Source: Micropterix aruncella
Lineage: Eukaryota; Arthropoda; Insecta; Lepidoptera; Micropterigidae
Direction of reading: 5' to 3'
Assembly (NCBI GenBank): GCA_944548615.1
Contig: OX155980.1
Span: forward strand, 43,932,948 to 43,996,947
Length of the DNA stretch: 64,000 bases
Part shown: positions 23,801 through 35,400 of the stretch, in pieces
Layout: each line of letters begins with the position of its first letter
Numbering within the stretch: position 1 is the stretch's first letter
Translations under genes and position numbers: made by a program
The notes under the pieces: generated by a model
Told to the model about the DNA's origin: nothing
What the model saw: the letters and a program-made list of their open reading frames with translations, nothing else
Database searches by the model: none

Positions 23801-24310
23801 TTACTCGGCGCTGCACGGGCGAAATTTAGTCAGTAAACACCAATTTATGCGGCTATGTACTAAAATTACAACTCAAGGGCAAAGGGTGATTTCGTATCCA
23901 CTTGCAAAGTTTGTTGTAACTCATTTCCACAAATGCTAAAAGAAAGCTTATTACAAGGGAACTATTTAATTCTGCATCATCTAAGCTGAAACACGTGGCT
24001 GAAAAAAATGATAGAGGATTGAAATTGCAAACAAATTAATTACGCCTTTTTTGTAAAATACCTTAATTACTTCAATTTACTTAAACAATACAGTTAAGTT
24101 AATTGAAATATATAGAAAATATCATTAACTATAAACCTATATCAATATCAACTATTAATATTAAAAATAACTGCATTGTACCAACTGAGTAATTTTATTT
24201 TATCCCGAAAGTAAATCGGTATTATCGCACTAGTTTCGTTTAACTAATAAACGTTTATGGAAAAAAATAAACAGTTAACAAGTTAGGTAGAGATAGATCA
24301 TCACTGCGCA

Positions 24311-24505
24311 GGTGTCAGGTAAGGATATTGCGCCGGGGCCCTCGGCACTTTTTATTTTACGTTGGTTTTGTCTAAACAAGTTTATGGATATAAGAGACAT
24401 AGTATATAAGCAAGACACAAACATATACTCGGTGGGTGGGTGTCAGGTAAGATTTGGCGCCTGGGCTATTGTCATTCCTTCATTTTACTTTGCGGTGTTT
24501 TGAGT
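24311..24505 (+). repeat. Diverged ~127-bp tandem duplication
   Basis: GGTGTCAGGTAAGGATATTGCGCC (about 24311) and GGTGTCAGGTAAGATTTGGCGCC (about 24438) are both followed by a CTTT(TT)ATTTTAC(G/T)TTG phrase. Both copies contain AGGTAAG, a donor-like motif, but no coding exon can be built around it. Confidence 0.55.
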
Positions 24506-24700
24506 GTTTCCTGTTTTCATGTGATTTCATTCATGTGATTTAATTTCTGGCTGTGGTACTGGACTTGATGGGTTTTTGTTCTACTGTTAATTCAAATAAC
24601 GACTTCAAATAAACCTAGTAACATATAAAATCCTACTTAACTGGATTAAATAACTATTTTATTTCTAAAAACCATCCATATGTGTATAATTCCAATTTAA

Positions 24701-25305
24701 TGAGTTGAACTTTGATATTATTATATCTTTACAAAAGTACACTTAATTGCTGTTAGTACCTAGTTGTTACATTCTGGGTACACATTTTAAGAACTTTGAT
24801 ATTATTATATCTTTACAAAAGTACACTTAATTGCTGTTAGTACCTAGTTGTTACATTCTGGGTACACATTTTAATTAAAAATGCCCATTGTACTTTCCAG
24901 AACTTCATGCTTTTTAAGAAACCCTATATTTTACCAAAATCCTCCAACACAGTACGTCCCTTAATTTCCTCACGGAAAAATGAAGCGAAATTTCATAATG
25001 CTGTTTTTTAACATACATAAATATAAATGAGTTTATAAAGGCCAACTTAATGAGTTGAACTTTGATATTATCATATCTTTACAAAAGTACACTTAATTGC
25101 TATAAGTACCTAGTTGTTACACTCTGGGTACACATTTTAATTAAAAATGCCCATAGTACTTTCCAGAACTCCACGCTTTTTAAGAAACCCTATATTTTAC
25201 CAAAATCCTCCAACACAGTACGTCCCTTAATTTCCTCCTAATTTCAAAATGCTGTTTTTTAAAATACATAAATATAAATGAGTTTATGAAGGCCAACTCA
25301 GAATT
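24701..25305 (+). repeat. Tandem repeats of 84 bp and ~266 bp
   Basis: GAACTTTGATATTATTATATC starts at 24707, 24791 and 25057. The first two are an exact-looking 84-bp duplication. The unit starting at 24791 extends through CCTCCAACACAGTACGTCCC to about 25050 and is repeated, slightly diverged and with small deletions, from 25057 to about 25305. Confidence 0.88.
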
Positions 25306-26199
25306 CATAAGCTATTATTTAAACAGTGACTTCACAGGCAGTTTGTGACTTCTTCTTGTTCCCAAAAATTAAGAAATTATTATGCGGTGAATAATTTTTA
25401 TCGCAACAAGAGGCTGTCGACGAATATGAAAAACATGTTTTAGAGATCACCACGGGTAGAGGATCGTAATTGGATAATTGACTCTTTTCAATGAATTTCC
25501 GATTATTTATGTAATTTTTTCCCTAAGCTGAAAAGTTGTTAAATTAAAAAGAGCTTCCACCTTTTCAAAATGAAATGAATTTATAAAAACTATTATATAT
25601 AAAATTTTAAAAAATCAGTCTAGTTATTTACAGCTATCATCATTTTAGGATGATTTTTTGGCGGATGAGCGCTTTTTGGTTATGACTGCAGAATTATTGT
25701 CACTTTTTACAGAATTTTCAGCGTCATTATTACAAGGGCTTTGAGAAAAGCCCTCGACGTCCGGAGTGGAGAGCAACCAGCGCAAGTGTACTTACGGCAC
25801 GTTTCTTTTAAAATGATGGCCATAATTTTAAAATATTTGTCATAATTTTCAAAAATTGGCTGCAAAATAGTTTTTTAATTTATTTTAACTATTGCCAAAA
25901 TCCGACCAGCTCCTCTGTGATTCGAACAAATTGTGATTGATAAAAAATATAATGGCTTATCTAGTATTAATATTTATCATAAAAATCGCTGGCTGTAACC
26001 TGCTTCTACCTGAGTAATTTTCACTGCTTTAAAAGTTGTTTCTCAAGGAAGAACACCTTGTTGTGAAATACGATACAATTTCATTTTACTTCAGTCATTC
26101 TAGAGTTTTGCTAGGCATTCCTACGCTTGGATGCGCCATTGCGTCTAACATTCTCAGTAATGTAATTAATCATGGAAAACAATTTATATCGAGAACTAT
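25306..26199. other. No recognised gene
   Basis: AT-rich sequence leading up to the mariner relic. Nothing is identifiable beyond short frames. Confidence 0.5.
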
Positions 26200-26214
26200 T
26201 ACGTTGTTCGAAAA

Positions 26215-27760
26215 GTCATTTCGTTCAATACGTATTGCCTTTATACGTATTATCTTTCTGGCAGTAGCATGATTCCACGCTCATAAAACTTCTCATCGTT
26301 GGTGGCGAAAAAATATGTAAGTATTTTTTGACGTCCTCGATTGAAATAAAGGTTTGGCCATATAAAAAATGTGTAGAGACCGGAATAAGTAATAATCCGA
26401 ATATGCCAGATCCGGGAAATGTGCTGCGTGTGGTAGTATATCACATCTTAGCTGTAAGAGCTTTTGGCAAGTTACCAAACTTGTACATCAACATTGATTG
26501 TTCTATCGTTCTATCGGTAGAAGCTCAAAAAACGATATCCTCGAAATCCCACCAAACAGATGTCATCACCTTTTTTAAGCTATTGCATAGCTTTTATCGC
26601 GGGCCTAGGCCAGCGCGGCGACCGAATGAAGAAATTTCTTAACAAAAATTAATGATTTTAAACTGATAATTACGTCTAAACGAGTACTGCTTATGATTCC
26701 AAAAAAAGATATGTTAAACAAGAACATTTTCCTAATATTCTTAGCTTCGAATATTTTAGATTTTGTTTATATTACATAGTGTAATTAATTTGTGAAATTA
26801 GGTCTAACCGAACACAAAAACGACTACTACGCAATTACTATCTGGCGTACTATTATGAAACCTGCACCATTTTAAAGATAATTTAATTATCTATCTTTTT
26901 ATCTACGATTTTTTTCGAATATTTCGGTTATTGCTTTATTGAATAAAAATTCGTGCGCGGCACTCTATCGGAAGACGTTTAAATTATTCCGAATCATTTG
27001 CTACCAGCCGCAAATGATTCGGAATAATTTCAACGTTTTCCGATAGAGCGCAAATATCTGATATCAGAAAAATAAAATAAATAAAATAAATAAATAATGA
27101 TAATTGCATAAGTTGTTAAAAATGCTATGTAATAGCTTTACCGCGGCAGTCCCCGAGTGCCACACGTATTTTAATGAATATCGTTTTTCGAAGTGTCTTA
27201 AGCCGAATTATATTTTTTACTCCATAATCTCTTGCGTTAAACATATTGGTACACAATTCATTTCTTGTCCCCAGGGATGATTCGCTTCAAAAATGGATTA
27301 TTTTCTTGACGTTTGAGAAGCAAAAAATAGACGTCAATGCTTCGGAGCAAATTTTTTTCTATAAGAACATGGGGAACCCATATATCGATTTTTTTAAATT
27401 AAACCTAGGCATTTCACGTCATCATGAACGGTCGAATTTGATAAATGAAATCTCGCAGCGATCCCACAAGTTGTTATTCGGCGGTTTGCATAAATCAATT
27501 ATTTGATCTTCATCAGTTTGAACTGGCCTTTCAGAACGTGGTGCATCTTCAACATCAAAATTGCCGGGATGAAATTTTCGCAAACCAGTTTTGGCACTGG
27601 GTTTCTGTCAAAACATCTTCTCCATACCCATTAATTGTTTTCATTGTTATCACCATTGTTACGTTTTTTATAGTAAAAACGTAAAACATGCCGAAAATGC
27701 TGCTTTCGACTTTGCATATTTGATAGGGCACCGAACAAAAAATAATGAGCAGAACCAAAC
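26215..27760 (-). pseudogene. mariner transposase relic, split by an insertion
   Basis: Minus-strand fragments line up along a mariner (DD34D) transposase. GEDVLTETQCQNWFAKISSR lies at 27640-27570. In a shifted frame DVEDAPRSERPVQTDEDQI follows. Next are DIWVPHVLIEKNLL (about 27370), FLKRIIPGDKK (about 27280) and RLWSKK (about 27225). After a gap of about 590 bp come KKVMTSVWWDFED (26575-26530), LRCDILPHAAHFPDLAYSDY (about 26445-26385), YYLFRSL, and NDEKFYERGIMLLPER (about 26300-26255). Numerous frameshifts and stops, and a GDE-to-GDK change, show an inactive, old copy. The gap corresponds to an element inserted at 26577-27168. Confidence 0.88.
26577..27168. mobile_element. ~590-bp element inserted in the mariner relic
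   Basis: It interrupts mariner coding between DIH and KKVM, and both junctions carry TTTT. One end reads AAGCTATTGCATAGCTTTTATCGCGGG and the other GCTATGTAATAGCTTTACCGCGGC, so a similar motif stands at both ends in the same orientation. The last ~300 bp (26870-27168) recur at 50059-50368. That shared part has a fold-back: CTCTATCGGAAGACG and AAATGATTCGGAATAATT pair with a downstream copy ending CCGATAGAG. It has no protein. The class is uncertain; a Helitron-like or other non-autonomous repeat is possible. Confidence 0.65.
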
Positions 27761-28447
27761 AAACTTTTCCACAAACAAGCCTTGCTTCCATGATTAAAAA
27801 ATGAGTTTTATTCATTATTTCAATTTTAATTTTTTTTAAAGTACGAAAATACATTAAAAAATCTGTAAATGTGTTTTTTTACACAAAAAAAAACTGTGGA
27901 TAGGCCACTTCAATCAAAACTGGACAGGTCCGGTTTTGATTGAAATGGCCTGTTTCAACTGTTACAATTGAACATTATATTTTGGATCGATAAATATGGA
28001 TTTTTAAAATAAAAAAACTAAATAAACCTTTTTTTATATGCTATGGACGTTTCCAGTTTTGTTCGCTAGCTCCTTGTGTGTGAACACAAAACGAGCGAAA
28101 TTTTAGGCGTTGACAACCTATCACTTTATATTGCAAAGGTGACGCCGCGCGCAGCGGCCGCACGCCATGATGTCATTACGTTGAGCGAATTTGAAATGTA
28201 AGTGGCCACTTAAGGCAGGTATATTTGAAGAAGCATATCATAAATATAGAGGTAAATATATTCCTATATAATTTCATAATGGGCGATGTTATTATCATAC
28301 GATAATCTCTTACAACCAACCCTACTATGAAGTGTTTATATGTATATGTGCGGGTATCATTGTGTGTAAGTGTGTCTCTTGTTATCGTATTCGATCTAGA
28401 GAATTGAAATATAATTCCGCTAATTTTATCCCCACGGAAAATAGTGA
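27761..28447. other. No recognised gene; hairpin at 27902
   Basis: Sequence beyond the mariner N-terminus. Apart from the hairpin listed next and a CpG-rich spot at 28140-28165 there is nothing recognisable. Confidence 0.5.
27902..27951. repeat. 19-bp inverted repeat
   Basis: AGGCCACTTCAATCAAAAC pairs with GTTTTGATTGAAATGGCCT (one mismatch) around a 12-base loop. Confidence 0.85.
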
Positions 28448-28525
28448 TCTAGCAGGGAATCGAAGTCGGAACCTTACAATGTAAGATCAGGCGACCTAAC
28501 CACTATGTATACTATAGGCACTGTG
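28448..28525 (-). repeat. tRNA-like segment, probably a SINE head or tRNA relic
   Basis: On the minus strand, TAGTGGTTAGGTCGCCTGATC resembles a tRNA A-box region, and CTTCGATTCCCTGC resembles the T-arm/B-box 51-62 bp further on. There is no full cloverleaf with paired acceptor ends, so I do not call a tRNA gene. Confidence 0.4.
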
Positions 28526-28753
28526 CGTACTGGAGTTAATTCAATGACACTATTGTTGAAAACATGTCATTGGCCAGAAATACTATATTTAATGTAATTG
28601 CATCATTTTTTGTAGCGCTCTATGTTTTCCTTGATAAATAAAACAGTAAAAGTCTGCTATTCCGCATATTCGTATGTTTATGGTATTTTTTTATAATTAA
28701 CTTTATATTTTTATAATGAACCCCGAATATACATAGGTATATTTGTATATATG

Positions 28754-29350
28754 TGTTGGAGCTTCATTCCAACATACCCACAACAAAAAAGTAATTTCTA
28801 CACAATCGAAACCGCAAATTCGCTCAAATCTACACGAGTCAGCTGCAGTTGATTTCCAACTAAATTCGGCATTTTTTGCACAGTCAAGTGATGACTAATG
28901 TCATTTCTTCTGATCGATACGAAATTAACACACATTTCTCACCCCACTTATAACTATTGCGTCACTGCTTACAATATAAAACGCAGTACATTTCGATCGA
29001 TCGACATCATTCCTGTTGGGCAGTTATCGCGCTACACATCTTCATCATTCCCTGGCGGACAGTAACCGCTCATCTTCAAGTACTCGCGCTCTTCATTACC
29101 TTCGAGTCATAAATTATCGCGACGCTACACACTTCGGACACACAACCACGGCTTCACCTCGCGCCCACACTACCTACGCAACGGCGAAATATCAATCAAG
29201 GCGTTACGAACTGGCAACCTACTACAGACCTTCTGAATAAATACTTCAACTTCAACATCCTCGACGTTCAATCACGGAGAAAACTTCCTGATGAGAACCA
29301 CCCTTCGCTCACAGTCAATTGGAGTCTAGTGAAGGGTGGCCACTCTCACA
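28754..29350 (+). mobile_element. Solo LTR of a Gypsy-type element
   Basis: The LTR starts TGTTGGAGCTTCATTCCAACA (a palindromic start) and ends GGCCACTCTCACA. The 4-bp flanks are TATG on both sides (28750-28753 and 29351-29354). It has TATAAAA near 28974 and an AATAAA near 29235. Its 3' end (AATTGGAGTCTAGTGAAGGG) is homologous to the Gypsy LTR at 14553. No internal region is adjacent, so it is most likely the product of LTR-LTR recombination. Confidence 0.85.
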
Positions 29351-29354
29351 TATG

Positions 29355-30526
29355 CACAAATCTTTAGACCTATTAAAAACAATTTTAAATCCCTAAATAT
29401 TTTCTATATATTTCTAACGGAAAATTTTGCAAAAACATATTTATTCCAGTTCTCCATTTTACCCTTACATACTAAGGGCCTTTTTTAATTTTCTAACCAA
29501 TATTACAAATCCTTAAACCTATTTTTAATTTCCACATATAAAGTTCAAAAAGTAGGTATGCCATGGATTAATCTTCAGATAGACTTTGAAAATTTCAGAA
29601 TTGACTTTTTTCCCACGAGTTGTCTAAAATTTTGTTTGATATATCAGAATCTAATTACCGATTTTGAGATACCATGAGTTTTGAGTACCAAGCTAGTTAC
29701 CGATAGCTTGCAGTAATGGGAATAAAAAAAAACTCCTTATAGGAAAAATCCGATCTAAATAGTTTCAGTGGTTCTCTAGTTAACACAAACAAAAAAAGAC
29801 ATAGGTACATTGCATTTTATAATATGTAAGGATAGGTGACATCCGTTATTTAGATGTGTACATCATTTGATTCTTTGATATTGATTCTAGGATCATAATT
29901 ACAAAATAGATATCTGATCGCTTTAATTCTTTAACTCACCTTCAAACTTGCAATATTTCATTTTTTCCCGACTAGGTAAACTTTTTCTGCATTTTTTTTT
30001 CCTGCAATGTAAGAGATTTATGTACACATGTGAATAAGTTACCTGGATAAATCTGATTGGTATATATGCAACGGTTTACGACTAATGGTTAACGCGCGAC
30101 AACCGGATTGAAACATTTCAACCTGTGGTGATTGCGTCGGCAGTAAATGTTTATATTTCGTCCTATTCGTGAAATAGACTATAGAAAGTAAATACTTACA
30201 TAAAATGCTATGTTTTACTGATTTCGGTAGCTTTAGTATAACTACCGCCGAATCATACCGCCTAATGTTAACTTCTGATTGTTTATTTGTTTTTTCTATA
30301 TATTTCAAAGGTTAATTTGTGAAAAAAGTGTAAATTCTGTGAATCATCAGTTTTTATGCGGAAACATTATAAACTGTTTTATTGTGTGTTATTATCGCTG
30401 ATTACTGAATATAAGTTTCGTCACTTGTCAAATCAATATTGATCTTTCACATAATATAATAATTTTATTGTGAACCTGGTCATTTTGCAATCTGTCGCAG
30501 TAAGTAGAGTGCTCAAGGGAATCCTA
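29355..30526. other. AT-rich stretch, no recognised gene
   Basis: No known domain or element end was found. The 89-codon minus frame at 30308-30039 is unrecognised. Confidence 0.5.
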
Positions 30527-30790
30527 GAATAGAATAGAATAGAAAAACTTTATTGTGCTATAAAAACATAACTTAATGAATATTACGCTGGTTTTATAAA
30601 AAAGACAATGTATGCACAAATGGCGGACTTATCGCTATAGCGATATCTTACAGTCAACCATTTCTTACAATCAACCATTCAATCATTTCTTACAGTCAAT
30701 CCTCTTCTTTTTAAAGAAATAAATAAATAAAATTTCAGTATTACTAAAGGAAGACATTGCTATCTATCGGCTTAAACTGAACTTCTCAGG
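30527..30790 (-). mobile_element. LINE 3' end (3' UTR and tail only)
   Basis: On the minus strand the sequence ends with GCACAATAAAG, a polyadenylation-type signal, followed by a (TTCTA)n run (complement of AGAATAGAATAGAATAG at 30527-30544). Upstream is a non-coding stretch with CGATAAGTCCGCCATTTGTG, a phrase I associate with 3' UTRs of lepidopteran LINEs. Two TCTTACARTCAACCATT copies lie near 30650. There is no coding part. Confidence 0.5.
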
Positions 30791-31026
30791 ATAAGGCAAA
30801 GACACGAACCATTTGTGAGCACCCAGTTTTTGCACCTACGAAGCGCGACATTCATTTCATCGACTGTAGATGGCATCATTATTAGCGTAATTCAAGACTA
30901 TATTCAAGAAAACGTTAATTCGACTTATTTGTTAAACGACCGACTGGCGCAGTCAAAAACGACGCATAACACAGCTGGTGCTTCCTACGTGCTGCTGCTA
31001 ACTGGTATTTTAGATATCTACCAACT

Positions 31027-32450
31027 ATGGCACCAATACCCGCACTTACACGTAGTCAGACAAACAAAGATTTGCAAGAACAACTTAAAATCGCACTTTT
31101 ACAACTGTCTCAGTCAAAAAACCTCTCTGAACAACTATTGTCGGAACGTGAAGACAACGAAAAGGAGTCTCAACTTGCTGAAATCTCAGCTAGCCGAATT
31201 TGACATTCAATACATGGATGTTTAGGCTGAAAGGAATTAACTTCTGAGCTCTGTTACTAGGATGGAAGACTGCAATCAAGGTTATGAAGAGGCTCTGGGT
31301 CAAATAGACTATCTGAAAAGTGAGTGCCACCAAAAAGACTTTAAAATTATTAAGCTAGAAAAGGAGGTGGATCGCATGAAGTTAATTACTACGTTAAAAT
31401 CAGGCCAGTTAATTTTAGGTAGGAAAGAAAGTACAAAACTTTATTTCGGCAAAAAAAATATTTTAAAAATCTAAAAAAACTTAATAAAATAGGTTTAAAA
31501 GGTAAGAAACATATAAAATTGCATAATGTTATCCATAAACTGCAAAAATTAGGAAAGAGCAGTCCGAATCAAAATCTTTATTATTAGAAATGCAGACACA
31601 AAGTAAAGTTTTAAGTAATAGACACGAAATTTATGTGCAACAATTGCAAAACCAAATAGGTAAACTATTAAGTGATTTGGAAATAACTAAAAGTAGATAT
31701 AAGTCTGCACAATTAATCATAAGTAACCAAACTGTACAAGTGGATGAATTAGTCAAGTTAAGTCCTTGTATATGTGACAGTTTGGCATATTGTTCTAAGG
31801 CCCCATTGCATAAAAGAAAACACAGTAGTTTATTGTGACATAATTGGTCAAGGACTTGGGCGTCTTTTAAATAAAAAGTTTAAACATCGTGTAATTAATT
31901 ATTGCTTTCTAAATATTCCTTTCCACGTGTTAATTAAAAGAATTTTAAATGACAGAATAAATAATGTGATAGAAATTAAAACAAATATAATTATTTTTAT
32001 TGGAAATAGCTGTGAAATTACCAAAAAGACTCTGTTAAATAGTTTTGAAAAATTACTTAGGGTTTCCACCCTAGGCACAGGAAAAATCATTCTTTGTGCA
32101 CTTCCGTACTACTGCTCATTAGAAAAACATTCTAACGACTATAAAATATCTGGATTATTTTTTTTTTATTTAACTTGATAAATCGTCATTGCGACGATTA
32201 TTGTTTTGACTTTTTTGACACTAACACATTTATTAGAAAGCCAATTTTAACAAATGGTACACCGAGACTGTCATACTTTTACATATGTACGATAGCTAAG
32301 TTACTAGCATATAAGTTATATAAACCTACCCAATGTAATAGTTTAGACCAAGATATACCTGAGGGAATTGCCTTGGAGAGCCAAACTCCGATTACTAATC
32401 TAGTCTCAATGCCAGAAGCAATACACTCTTCATCAGATTGTTTAAACTAG
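31027..32450 (+). pseudogene. LINE ORF1: coiled coil plus SGNH-hydrolase-like region
   Basis: A frame from ATG 31027 (MAPIPALTRSQTNKDLQEQL) gives a heptad-like stretch rich in L, Q, E and K. It is broken by a stop near 31200 and continues at 31262 (YEEALGQIDYLKSECHQK) and 31590 (YVQQLQNQIGKLLSDLEITK). From about 31840 another frame reads DIIGQGLGRLLNKKF, then IIIFIGNSCEITKKTLL and GTGKIILCALPYYC, and in the next frame CFDFFDTNTFIRKPILTNGT. The order resembles an SGNH esterase as found in ORF1 of some CR1-type LINEs: nucleophile block, then a GN block, then a C-terminal D block. The nucleophile block reads IGQGL instead of a GDS motif, so catalysis is doubtful. Confidence 0.6.
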
Positions 32451-35400
32451 TTAAACCGACGAAGAGAAAGCCTACTTATTTAGTATTAGCACATCAAAAC
32501 ATTCAAGGCATTCTCGGCAAATTTCATGAAGTAGAATTATTTTTGGAAAAATTAAATATAGATATTTTTTATGTTACAGAACATTGGTTGTGTTTAAATC
32601 AAGTGATGTTCAGTGTATCAGATTATACTGTAGTAAGTTGTTTCAACCGAATCTCTGCAATCCATGGTGGCTCTTAGATTTTAGTCAAAAATGGATTAAT
32701 TGCTGAAAACCGCAAAGATATTACCGCACTCTCGGTTGAGAGAACTATAGAGATCTCAAGTGTTAAGTTGAGACAATTTGTTATACTATGCGTTTACCGT
32801 CCTCCGAGCTCAGACTATACCGCATTTGAAAATGTATTGGAAGATGCTTTTTAGTTGCTAATTTATTGTAAAAAAAAGGATTATTGTTTGCGGTGATTTT
32901 AATGTAAACTTGCTAAAAAAAGATAGGTTAACCACTAAATTACTATTGTTTTTCAAATCGTTTAACATGGTAAATGTTTTTATTGAGCCAACTAGAGTAA
33001 CTTTAAACACAGCTAATTGCTTGGATAACGTTTTCTGTGACTGTAATTGGCAAGACAAACAGCTTGTTAATTCTATTAAGTCAGATCATTTGGGCCAAGT
33101 GGTTACATTTAATTATGAAAATTTAAATAATAGGAATGATTTTTTTTGCAGGCCGATTACTAATAAAAAGATTTTTCCCTTCAGAGAAAAAAATTTAGGG
33201 AATGCTCACCTACTCAATGCGGAGCCATGTGTAAATAAGAACTATCAAGAATTATTTGACAGGCTAAATACTGCTTACCATCAGATATTTACAATTAAAA
33301 CAATCAATACGACTGTAAAGCCTACATTCAATGACTGGGCTACACCAGGTATTAGAATAAGTAGAAACAGACTTTATGAACTTTATGAGGAAAAAAAATT
33401 CAATCATAGTGAGGATTTATGTAAATACGTTCGAAACTATTCAAAATTATTTAAAAGAGTTTGCTCCTTAGCTAAGTCTTTGACCATCAGCAGTAAAATC
33501 CGGAATTCAGAAAACAAAATTAAGACTACTTGGAATATGATGGAATAATACGAGAGACTGGTAAAACTAAATCTCGAGACAGAAAGTTTACTCTAGAGAT
33601 TGACAATAAAACCTTATCCAGCAAGTCCGATATAGCAAAAGCCTTTGAAATCTTCTTTACTAATATTCCTATTTTAACAAATCAGTCTTTAAACTCCTCG
33701 CCTGTTCATTCAGAGAAACTATTGCAAGAAAATGTAGTATGTGACATAGTGAACCAATTTGTATTTGAGAATGTAACCTTCGATGTAATTGTTAAAACAT
33801 TAAAATCTTAAAACTTAAAATACACGGAAGATAATTGGGGTATGTCAGTAAAGGTAATTAATTCAGTTATTGATATTATTGCGCCGCATTTGGCTGTTAT
33901 TTTTAATCAAAGTGTAGACCAAGGAGTTCTCCCAGATCTAATGAAACATAGCCGGCTCATTCCATTATTTAAATCAGGAGTACAGACAGAACCAATAAAT
34001 TATAGACCGATTTCAATACTGCCTGTTCTTTCAAAAAAAAATGAAAAAAATATAAACAATCAATTGCTTATATTTTTTATTTCAAATAAATTGCTTCATA
34101 AAGAACAGTATGGTTTTGCAAAGGCAGGTCCACTATCGATGCTGGTGCTAAACTTTTGGAGAATATATTTGATGCATGGAAGCACTCCCAAATTGGAATT
34201 GGTGTTTTTTGTGACCTTTCTAAAGCCTTCGACTGCGTAGTCCATGATACTCTTCTGCGCAAATTAAAATTTTATGGTTTAGAAGGTAAAGCATTGGAGT
34301 TGCTCAGCTCGTATTTGAGTAACAGAATACAAAAGGTTGATATTTCTGGAGTTAAATCGGAAGGATCTATTGTAAGAATGGGCGTTCCTCAAGGTTCAAT
34401 TCTGGGTCCTTTTTTATTCCTAATTTACATTAATGACTTGCCATTTCTTGTACAGAGATTAATTAATATAGTTTTATTCGCTGACGACACTTCGCTCATA
34501 TTCAACGTTCCTAGGAAAACCAATAATTATTATGAAGTAGAAAACACACTGACAAATGTTTTAGGATGGTTCACCGCCAATAATTTGCTTTTGAATTCTA
34601 ATAAAACTATGTGCATTAACCCGCTAGGCACTTAACATCCTTTGCGGGATATGTATGGCGGCCGGCTGAAATCCAAACTATCCCATACGGGATATCGCGC
34701 TCGCCGCTCAAGAAAATGTCGTTTAAATTTCGAAATGCGATTGTATATTCTATCGAATGATGCCATAATATAGCCAAATATGCAACACTATGAAATTGCT
34801 CGATTGCCGCATGCGATGTTAGAAATATGAATTACTACATCCCTTACAAAATCGGTGACCTCATTTCTGACAACAGTCGCGAACTGCCCACCGCTGCCGG
34901 CGTATAATTCCGCGATGTGTTTGTGTTGTGAATTGTTTTGTGTATATAAGTGAAGTGTATACCGGATAAAAGTAAGTAATTTCCATTTTTAAGTAGTTTA
35001 GGCCTTAGGATTAAACAATTTACACAGCCCATTTGCTGTTTTTCACGAATTTTCGAAGAAAACACTTTGGCGAAACCAAACGGCGAGCGAAATATGGCCG
35101 TATTTATTTTGTAATGTTTGTGAAATGTTCCGTTATATCGCGAAACATGACGTAATGTCGCTTTAATTTACTAATAAAATAGGTATTGCTTCATTTACAT
35201 CCTAAGTTATCACATAATTAGACGTATTTTGAACATTATATGTTGTTTTCTAATATGGCTCCCGAAAATGAAACTTGTTTTGATAATTACTATGAGAGAA
35301 AAAAGTGCGATTTTCCGTAGTTTTTCGATGAAATGTGACTCTTTGGAGTATAGTAATTAGTTATTAGACATATAATAAGTCTATGATAAGACAATATAAT

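Larger units (their letters stand above)
20919..24300. other. Mostly AT-rich, no recognised gene
   Basis: Apart from the inverted pair (21181-21288 and 21959-22057) and a degenerate repeat around 23080-23800, I see no gene here. The short open frames (up to 86 codons) have no family resemblance. TTAACCCTCCTG at 22812-22823 resembles a piggyBac-class terminus without a partner. Confidence 0.5.

Noticed and set aside
28448..28525. Functional tRNA gene
   Set aside because: No paired acceptor stem or full cloverleaf can be built.
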